Part shown: positions 56,319 through 64,000 of the stretch, piece after piece
Numbering within the stretch: the stretch's first letter is position 1
How the letters are laid out: each line of letters begins with the position of its first letter
From: Piper betle
Lineage: Eukaryota > Streptophyta > Magnoliopsida > Piperales > Piperaceae
DNA length: 64,000 bases
Direction: 5' to 3'
Assembly: GCA_033002965.1 (NCBI GenBank)
Contig: JAURVB010012350.1
Location: forward strand, 57,930-121,929
The notes under the pieces: generated by a model
Told to the model about the DNA's origin: nothing
What the model saw: the letters and a program-made list of their open reading frames with translations, nothing else
The model's database searches: none
Translations under genes and position numbers: made by a program

Positions 56319-56737
56319 ACTCCCCTGACCACCATCTGGGGTGATTTTGGGACTTGCTGCTACCCGCTCTTGGGCACTTCCCTAACCACCATATGGGGTG
56401 ATTCTGGGACCCGCTGCCGAGTTTGAGGCTCCATTCCCTGCTACCACTCCCGGTAACCACTTAACAATATTCTGAACCACAGAATTTGTATTTTCTGAAA
56501 GCCTGCGCTAGTCCTTGTTTAGCCGTCAGGATTTAGGCCAACACATTCTTTGTGTTCGAATTTGACTGCACAAATCGGCTTGACTATCTACGGGTGCCGG
56601 CCATCTTAAACATCAAACCATCATGGCTCATTAATATGTTCTCTTTCAGTTATGAATTACGTTTATTAGTATCGAATGAATTTGTTAATTCAAAACAAAA
56701 CACAGTGGGAAAAGATAATTATTAGACTAGTGGGAAA
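56319..56737 (-). other. Element B 5' leader
   Basis: Between the primer-binding site and the start of gag on minus. It contains two copies of a CCACCAT.TGGGGTGATT phrase (56330 and 56388). No full gag start is seen. Confidence 0.6.
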
Positions 56738-56753
56738 CTTGGCTTTGATACCA
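56738..56753 (-). promoter_or_regulatory. Primer-binding site of element B (initiator tRNA-Met)
   Basis: The minus strand reads TGGTATCAAAGCCAAG, two bases after the 5' LTR, close to the consensus TGGTATCAGAGC. It fixes B's orientation and marks the right LTR as the 5' LTR. Confidence 0.9.
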
Positions 56754-56755
56754 CC

Positions 56756-59408
56756 TATAACGACCCCCCCCAAACTGAACCAAGTGTTACCTAAAATATG
56801 TAATAATGTAAACGTAACATGCAAGAACATAATAATTCTAGAACATGAATTTTAATACTGCAATTAAGTCTAAAATTCATAGATTGTAAAAATAAATTCT
56901 GATGCATATGACAATATATAAAATAACCGTCCCACAGTCTCGGACCGTTTCCCATAGCCACATTTATTACACAAGAGAATAATATGGAAGTCCAACTTTA
57001 TTATCGATTCACCATACGTAGATTGGTAAAAGAACCACCAACCACACTTCTATTCTTCTGTCCAAAGTTGCTCACCTACGGAGGCAATTCTGCGTTAGTG
57101 ATAAAACCACCAAGCCGTATAATTAAATGAAACAATTCAATAAAATCCCTATTATCATTTCACCCGTCTTTATTATCGTTTCACCAGTCTTTTAGTAGTT
57201 ATCTCTCAGGCCATTCTGAGATTAGTAATTGTCTCTCAGGTCATTTCTGAGATTTGTAAAAGTCTCTCCGGTCATTCTAAGATTAGTAATTGTCTCTCTG
57301 GTCTTTCTGAGATTAGAAATTTTCTCCTAGTTCATTCAGAGATTTAGGTGGTCTCCCAGGTCATTCTGAGATTAGTCATTATCTCCCAGTTCATTCTGAG
57401 ATTAGATCATCTTTCAATTCATTTTGATATTAGAAATCGTCTCCCAGTTCATTCTGAGATTAGTCATTATCTCCAAGTTCATTCTGAGATTAGTCATTAT
57501 CTCCCAGGTCATTTTGAGATTAAAAATCGTCTCCCAGTTCGTTCTGAGATTATGTGGTCTCCCATGTCATTCTAAGATTAGTCATTATCTCCCAGTTCAT
57601 TTTGAGATTAGTGCCGACAAAAATTACCAGCTTGGGAAAATACAACATTTCAAATAATTATACAGATCTAGATATTTCAAACTTGCAGTTGTGACCAACG
57701 ATCCTAATTTGAACGAGAATATAAAATTATATATAAGTATAATTTTATTCGATTAGGAATGCAAGCAGCTAAATGTCTAATATATATAAATTAAAATTTT
57801 TGACAACATAACATGTAATAATTCAAAAATATTAGATATTAAATTCTCAACAAATCTAGTGAGATAATTAATTATTCATGTGATATAATCATTTAAGTCC
57901 TACTTTACATCTTAAATTAATTATCTAAATCATAAATAATACTTAACAATTGATGAAATAATTATTAACTGATAAACAAGTATTTAATTTCCATTTGTGG
58001 TGATAATTACTTAACCCGGATCTTGATGATTTAATTTAGGGTTATAACTTTTTAATCACTAATATTATTTGTAGCAATTTAATTAATTAAGTTGTTCGAT
58101 TAAATTATTTAGATTAATTTGTGTTATTTTAATTCATAAATATTATTAGTACAATTATTTTAAATTATTCGACTAAATAAAGTTTCTAACTTTATTTATT
58201 TTTATTATACTATATAGGCTCGACGTTTATGATTGTTAGCCGACTATAGTTTAATAACCCATTGAATTAATTATTTTTAAAGATTTATTACGAGGTGGTA
58301 TTATAATTTAACTTGAGCTATGTTGAGTCAAGTATTATTTACATGTTTGCCACCCAAGGGAATTTTCTTCTTCTTCTTCTCCTTCCCCGGCGCCATCCAC
58401 TTTTCCCGACTGCAGCCACCCTCAAGCCGCAGTCGGCAATCGTCTCCAGCCGCCGTCAATTGTCGTCGCTTGGCCCTACCATGCCGTTGCGGTGTCGCCC
58501 CAACCAACTCGACCTGCCTTCTAGCCACTGCGATGCTTACACCGCCACACCAGCGATGTATTCGCATTGTCGATTCCACCACCGGCGAGCATTCCTGCCT
58601 CAATTGGGTGGTTGCCTCGACACCCTCTACCCACTATCGACCTTTCTTAGCCAAATTGGAAGCCATCGCCACCTAGGACAGCCAGATTTCTTCACCCACC
58701 ACCGTTGCCTCTGTTTTTACCGCCGTCCTCTATTTTTGGCCATTTACCACCCCAGGCTAGCATCCACACACATGAGGTCGACCATACACTGATTGACAAA
58801 GAGAATAGGATCATCTTCCGACGTCGGAACGGCACTGTCGCCACCGATTCCTGGCGAAGCTTTGCCTATGCTTGCCCATCTCGCCGAACAGGAGAACTTG
58901 TCGGCCATGGATCTTAGTCGTGTAAAAATTAATTTGTTTTCTTATTGATTTAAAACCTTAATCCTCATGATTATCAATTAAGATTAATGCAAATTTTTTT
59001 ATAACAATTTACAACATTAAAATCAACTGTTATTAAACAGATCATGATATCCATCAACAACAATAAATTAAGTGATGTCTAAACATGAACTCTACGTGTT
59101 TGCCAACGAAAGAAAGAAAAACAAAAGAAGATAGGGAAAATACCCAAAACAAAGAGGATGCTCGCTCTGACAAGGAAGAGGAGAAGAAAATGCGAATGAA
59201 GGCTAGGGTGGAGGATGTCCTTCATAAAATAAAATGAAATGACGGCTAGGGAATGTAAAAACACCGTATTTCACTTAACCGGGTAACTGGATAAATAATA
59301 AAATGGGTAATAATTAACCGGGTAGAATTAACCAGGTAAAGAATATAACACGTTCGGTCCTCCCGGACCGCGTCCACGTCCATTTTATTTTTTTTCACGG
59401 TCTTTACA
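56756..59408 (-). mobile_element. Element B right LTR (its 5' LTR)
   Basis: 2653 bp, in plus coordinates from TATAACGACC to CGGTCTTTACA. Its first dinucleotide is TA where the left LTR has TG. It contains the single, undisturbed ATAAT (56832-56836) that was the insertion site for element A in the other LTR, a 14-unit minisatellite (57190-57612), the AGGAGGCAATT-type conserved block near 57080, and the GC-rich module (58285-58760). Frames at 58313-58917 are module artefacts. Confidence 0.93.
57190..57612. repeat. Palindromic minisatellite in element B right LTR
   Basis: About 14 units of the same 29-30 bp repeat as 49551-49906 (TCTCAG...CTGAGA). It is two units longer than in the left LTR. 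The 75-77 codon frames across it are repeat artefacts. Confidence 0.9.
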
Positions 59409-59595
59409 TGGGAGGTCATGTCATTATATTGAGAAGCCCATGAAGATCCTAGGCAAAATGGAGAAAGCGTGGACTAAAAACATCCCAATAGTAAAGATAC
59501 TATGGAAAAACATGCTTTAGAGGAAGTTACATGGAAGACAGAGTTTGACATGTAGGAAAAAAAATCGAGGACAAAATTTCCCGAAGGGGGGAGGA
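59409..59595 (+). pseudogene. Element C: chromovirus pol 3' end (part 2) and polypurine tract
   Basis: Across the B insertion the frame resumes with a KPMKILGKMEKAWTKNIPIV stretch, KILWKN and an EEATW-like motif (59517-59535), the chromodomain-side tail of a chromovirus polyprotein. It ends in GAAGGGGGGAGGA (59583-59595), a polypurine tract. Together with 39662-40072 this shows B landed near the 3' end of element C. Confidence 0.8.
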
Positions 59596-60494
59596 TATAA
59601 AACTAGTATTTAATTGCTATTTTCATAGATTTTATCATGGACACATTTTTTCTAGAGACAATTATAAATTTATGCTTAGTATTTTCAGTCCAGGAAAAAA
59701 ATCTTCATATTTGAACACATATATGGTATGCAATACATAGATTAATTCATAAAAAAGGTTGATTATATTTGGCTTGAAATAAAAGATTGATCTTTACGAT
59801 GAAAGAGGTGAGAAAAGAGTAATTAGTTGAGATGAACTTGACTAGTTGGGTAAACGATAAATGAAATTGCTTAATCAGATAATTGAACGTAGTTAGTTAG
59901 TAGTGTGCCAACTCGTATGATAAAGTAATGTGCCATGTTAGGTTATTTATTTTAATATTGGTGTGACTCTTAAAATAGTCTAAGGGATTATTTAAATAGA
60001 ACCGACATTCAAAAAGGCTACCCGATTGGCCCATAATAGCCAAATTGAACGGTTTTGGCCGAATATCGTTAAACAGACAAATTTTTGTGACCCTTTATGC
60101 TTCTTCGGCAGGCTTGAAGGGCAACTAAGGAAAAGGGAGAATCAAGGGTGGAGTATATAATCTCTCATTGAGAGAAGCCAGCCCAATTTTCTTTTCTTAA
60201 AAGTCTAGAAGCGGCCCTATCTCTTTGTGAACGCGGTGCTCCTCCTTCCTCCTTTATCCTTGGCTATTTTTTCATTTTTCTTAGTGGATAAAAGGGTTCT
60301 AAAGCATTGCACATCGAAAGTAACCAAAGAATAGCTTAGTCTCACAACTTTAAAATAGTTAATTCATGCATCATCCACATATTCAAACATCGATTTCTAT
60401 ATTATTTAACCCAAAACTACCACCACCTAGATTGAGTTCATGACACCAATCATGCTATACATGCATCAAACAATCATATAAATAATCATATAGT
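59596..60494 (+). mobile_element. Element C 3' LTR (right end uncertain)
   Basis: It follows the polypurine tract and begins TATAAAACTAG, with TA where TG is expected. The first 40 bp resemble the start of LTR G (GCTATTTT.AT...TTTTAT). TATATAA at 60154-60160 is followed by a TCTCTCATTGAGAGAAG leader, a likely promoter. The terminus is not identified. Confidence 0.55.
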
Positions 60495-61634
60495 TGTTGA
60501 AAAAACTAAGTCGGATTTTGTCTAGTTTTTCATAACTCTAAAGGAGCCAACTTTTTAGTAATCACAAAGGTGAAGGACTTAGTTATTTTTAATATAGTTA
60601 TCTAATTTACTTTACTTAGCATTATGGTTATTCCAGTAGCCATAGTTTAGTTTTAATAGTAAAGACTAATTAGTTAGTTGAAAGGAAAGTTAGGCAAGCA
60701 CTTTGACAGAGTGTTCAACAGTTGAAAGGAAGAAAATCCTAGGGCTTATGTGGAAGACATTGACAATACGTCGGTGTATGTTTGGCCATCAAAACTTCCA
60801 TGAGGAAAACTTGATGTGGGCATAAAGAAGTCTTCAACAAAGCTTCAGCCATTGAAATTTGCATTGGCAAGGAGCAGAAGTTCCATAGAACTTGAAGGGA
60901 AACTTGAGTGAAAGTTTAGTAGAGTCAATGGTGCAATTATGTGTGTTTTGGCATGGTCAACATGGACTTTGGCAGGTTGTTCAGTAGCCTATCATTTGAA
61001 CAGTGTCAAAATAAGCCATTAGAAAAAGCTGAACATTAAGGATTCAAAGTTTAACGGCTACTCATTTTGGGTAGGAACCTCCAAGGCTATAAATAGGACC
61101 TTGAGAGTGTGTTTTGAGGCACCAATGATGCTATTAAACCCCTAGAACTCTCTTAGACTTCTTGAATGCTCAAACTTTGTGTTTAGGATTGGCCATTACT
61201 TTTAGCTTGTAGTCCTAGTTCGGTCATTGTGTAAATCCTAATAGAGGATTGTAGTGAAGAAGGCTCAAGTGTTTGAGCTCGAAGGTGTTGGAAGTGTGTG
61301 TGAGCACTTAGCACTGAGCCCTTCCCTCTTTGTGTTCATTCTTATTTTTCTTACTTTGTTGAACACTTCACTTAGTGCTCTCATGTTTAACTTGATTGTT
61401 TTAGATAACTAAATAAACAAGATCAAGACCACCTAGAAACTTGTTTAATTGTTACGTGAAAGTAAGTATCTTTACGAGTTTGACCTTGTGTGCTTACTAC
61501 CTCATATATATTGTTTGTTTGCCATGATTATCCCTTATTTGTGTTTATTATGTTTATTTTAGTTGTGCTTAATCATTTTTGTTTAGTGCCCATTCTTGCG
61601 ATTTTATAAGGGTCTAAGTTTGGGGGATCTAACA
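60495..61634 (+). mobile_element. Probable LTR of a copia-type element
   Basis: It runs from TGTTGAAAAAACTAAG to GGGGGATCTAACA. It contains TATAAATA at 61088-61095 followed by GGACCTTGAGAGTG. The bases after the end (AGTGTTATTTGTGATC) could be a decayed initiator-Met primer-binding site. There is no second copy in the window, so boundaries are tentative. Confidence 0.45.
61088..61095 (+). promoter_or_regulatory. TATA box in the probable copia LTR
   Basis: TATAAATA preceded by CCAAGGC and followed by a purine-rich leader, about 595 bp into the LTR. Confidence 0.55.
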
Positions 61635-61800
61635 AGTGTTATTTGTGATCTTAGTTAGCTCTCACCAGCATCACCCCTTTAGTTGAATTGAGAATTTGGT
61701 GAATCAAGATGGGCTGATACAATCATGGATGTAATTTTTAATGAAGAAAGTTTGACTGAATTCAAAGATGGTTCAGAAAAGCTTAAGAAGACAAAGATAA
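61635..61800 (+). other. Presumed interior of the copia-type element, left of the MITE
   Basis: It contains GAATTCAAAGATGGTTCAGAAAAG-like sequence but no recognised gag motif. It continues after the MITE at 62313. Confidence 0.35.
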
Positions 61801-61808
61801 CCTTTAGA

Positions 61809-62304
61809 TAGGATGCTAATTTAGTGAGCCAGCTCGTGAGCATTTAGCATTCGGCTTGGCTTGACTTGACTTGAAACTCGACATTTAAATGCTTGAACTC
61901 AAACTCGACATAATATAGTTTTGATATAATATTACATTATATATATATATACAATATAATAACAAAGAAGTGAGATAGTTGAGATGGTAAGTATTCAAGT
62001 TGATGACTTCAAGGTTGTGGGTTCAATCCACATTGATAACATTTTTTTAAGTGAGGTACTTTTGACTTTTAATCGAGTCGGTTTCGAGCTCACGAATGAG
62101 CAGGGTTCAAGCTTAGGAAAATTAAATAGTTTAAGTGTATTCGTGCTCGAGTCGAGCTCGAATGCATAAGATATTCGAGTCGAACTCGAGCACATATGTT
62201 CAAAACTCGTTCGATCTTGAATCGAGTCCGAACGAGTTTCAAACTATTCGAGCCAAGTTCAAACACAAATTGAGCTTGGCTCGCTCGCTCAATTAGCACC
62301 CCTA
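61809..62304. mobile_element. hAT-like MITE, 496 bp
   Basis: Terminal inverted repeats: left TAGGATGCTAATTTAGTGAG, and right (reverse complement) TAGGGGTGCTAATTGAGCGA. It is flanked by a perfect 8-bp duplication CCTTTAGA (61801-61808 and 62305-62312). Eight bases and a TAGGGGTG-type end fit the hAT superfamily. There is no transposase. The interior has a (TA)n run at 61940-61950 and many CTCGAG/TCGAGCTCGA palindromes at 62140-62240. The 60-69 codon frames on both strands are artefacts of these. Confidence 0.88.
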
Positions 62305-62312
62305 CCTTTAGA

Positions 62313-62651
62313 TCCCAGTTGGATCAATCACAAGAGCTTGAGCAAGGAAACTACAATATATTGTGCAAAAGCTTCTTATGCACGTAAAGGAAGGCAATGA
62401 TATTACACAAGATAAGCTGGACTTGAAGATGATAAATGTTCTGTAAGTCAAAAGAGGATATGTCAGCCCAATTAGTCATTACATCAAGTGCAAGGCTCAT
62501 TCTAAAGCACAATTTTGTAACAAACTATTGTGCTACTTTCAAACTTTTTTGGAGGTGAAAAAGGTGTTTTAATGATTGTAGATGATGGTTGAACCAACCC
62601 CACATAGAAAATAGGCTTTGTAATGTTGTACACTTTTTTCAAGGCACTTAA
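62313..62651 (+). other. Presumed copia-type interior, right of the MITE
   Basis: It continues the sequence before the MITE. No domain is recognised. It is cut at 62652 by the start of another LTR. Confidence 0.35.
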
Positions 62652-63753
62652 TGTAACACCCCAAATCCGGTTCACGCTCGTGAACCGAACCGGCATGTTA
62701 CAGGCCCCGGTCAGGTCGGCTAACCCGAACCTAACTCATGCGGATCTAATCTCGGCGTCTTAAGATGAAGATACGACCCGTCATGAATGAATGCATAAAA
62801 CCCTAACAGGATACTACATGGATGACATGCAACCACTTTTCACACCAACACAATTACAATCAAAATTAGTAAAAATTCTAAAACGAAAGGGACAGAATTT
62901 CCCCTAAAAATGTAATTAGGGGCCACCCTGTCAAAATCATATATTCAAGGATATATACGCATAGCAACAATAGCATTCACACAGACTTCTAATCTACTAT
63001 ATTCATCATTCTCTGAACTTTGGGTCCTAACCCATCATACTTTTGTTGCGCTACTCTGATCATTTCATTTCATGTCATTGTCATGCCTCAAACATTTAAT
63101 CATAGCATGTTTATAAAATAACGTCATAAACAAAATATTAAACATTCAATCACCCAATGTGTGTGTGCAGAAGACCTCATTGCTCCTCCGTCCAAGCTGG
63201 CTCCTCCAACTCGTGATTATTACCTACATATAGTATAAAAACACGTCAGTAACAAGTGTTACTGGTCCGGAAAATAAAATAACTATAACAAGCTGGCTAT
63301 GAGAGCAAACTCTCATATGAAAGAAAACATCATATACTCCACGTGAACACTCTGAAGGGCACTACTGAGGAGCCACTGGGCTGCAGACCCGGTAGCATCC
63401 CGAACTTACTGATCTGCTGCTGGTACTGTGCCGCTCTCGGCACTTCTTTTCAGTACTTCTCGTGAAACTTTATCCTAAGCCCTCTCCGTACCTCCATATT
63501 TCTCCTGGCCTTGAGCACGAAGGCCGAGTACTCTCAGGCAGTCGCCTTTAGTACCCTTTGAACCACAAGTCCGGACATGCGCTGTACTAAACAGTACCCG
63601 TAAACCTCCACATTCTCCGGGTGTGAGGAACTCAAAAGCGGAGTTGTCAGGATCCCTCGGGAATGGAACAGTCCGCTGGCACTAATCCAGAGCCCGCTTT
63701 GACTGTCACGACATCCTCTGCATGGTACGTCCAGTCGATTTCTCCATCTCTCG
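62652..63753 (-). mobile_element. LTR copy 4 of the TGTAACACCCC family, left part
   Basis: It starts TGTAACACCCCAAATCCGG and is collinear with 133-1170 (shared CTCGGCGTCTTAAGATGA, GGGGCCACCCT, CTCTCATATGAAAGAAA, CTTTAGTA.CCTTTGAACCAC). It breaks off at 63753, in 'TCCATCTCTCG', where another LTR starts. Orientation is taken from copies 1-3. Confidence 0.8.
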
Positions 63754-64000
63754 TGTAACACCCCAATCCCAGTTTACTCTCAACCCGGACCAAAACTGTT
63801 ACAAAGGATCGAACTACTCGTAAACCGATTAAGTTGGCTGACCCAAAACCTAAACGGCTACGATATAACCCTCTCGACGTCTCAAGATGGAGCACGCCGC
63901 TAATGCGCAAATAATATATGAATGAGATGCAAAACCCTAACAGGATACTACGTGAATGTCATGATAATCATCGCACACCAAAATAATTAAAACAACAATA
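63754..64000 (-). mobile_element. LTR copy 5 of the TGTAACACCCC family, nested at the window end
   Basis: TGTAACACCCCAATCCC begins inside copy 4 at the point matching about 1176 of copy 1, so this is a second insertion or junction. It shares CTCGACGTCTCAAGATGGAG and 'AACCCTAACAGGATACTACG' with the family. It runs out of the window. Confidence 0.7.

Overview
This window looks like plant nuclear DNA, most likely from a flowering plant and probably from repeat-rich pericentromeric or intergenic heterochromatin. I found no convincing host gene, tRNA, rRNA or CRISPR array. Nearly everything I can identify is an LTR retrotransposon or one of its products: full elements, solo LTRs, TRIMs, eroded polyproteins and one MITE, stacked inside one another. 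tRNA-primed primer-binding sites, 5-bp target duplications, chromovirus, Athila-like, Tat-like and copia pol remnants, and excess C/T and G/A differences between LTR copies all fit an old, silenced plant repeat region. The species cannot be named from this.

Region by region. 133-12585 is an array of three related long LTRs separated by two related non-coding internal stretches, all minus-oriented. 12586-17036 holds local tandem duplications and a decayed copia pol split by a solo LTR (14945-15695). 17037-23074 is a minus-oriented chromovirus-type LTR (family F) that contains a solo LTR (E, 18528-22447), which itself contains a GC-rich solo LTR (H1, 19381-20658). 23075-33740 is a patchwork of decayed chromovirus pieces: a TRIM at 25150-25616, an integrase remnant, F LTRs in both orientations and an LTR with a primer-binding site (G, 30370-31592). 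34057-35570 is a second H solo LTR. 36456-39640 is an Athila-like pol broken by a 597-bp TRIM.

40073-59408 is the centrepiece. A minus-strand Tekay/Del-like chromovirus (element B) has 2.6-kb LTRs. Its left LTR is split by a young plus-strand Tat-like element (element A, 40153-49182) with an uninterrupted 1587-codon pol. Its internal region is split by another solo LTR (55167-56318). B itself lies inside the 3' end of a third, plus-strand chromovirus (element C, 39662-40072 continuing at 59409-59595). 59596-64000 holds C's 3' LTR, a probable copia-type LTR, a hAT-like MITE (61809-62304) and two more LTR starts of the family seen at the left end.

How the parts relate: element A has a structurally complete pol (protease, reverse transcriptase, RNase H, a second RNase H, integrase) but an interrupted gag. 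Element B keeps RT, RNase H and integrase homology, but gag is fused straight to the PR-RT linker by deletion. The solo LTRs have lost their coding parts. The nesting gives a relative history: C before B before A; F before E before H1; copia before the solo LTR of family I. The most unusual signals are the paired empty site for A, exchanged minisatellite cassettes at one conserved LTR position, and a GC-rich module lying in opposite orientation in two LTR families.
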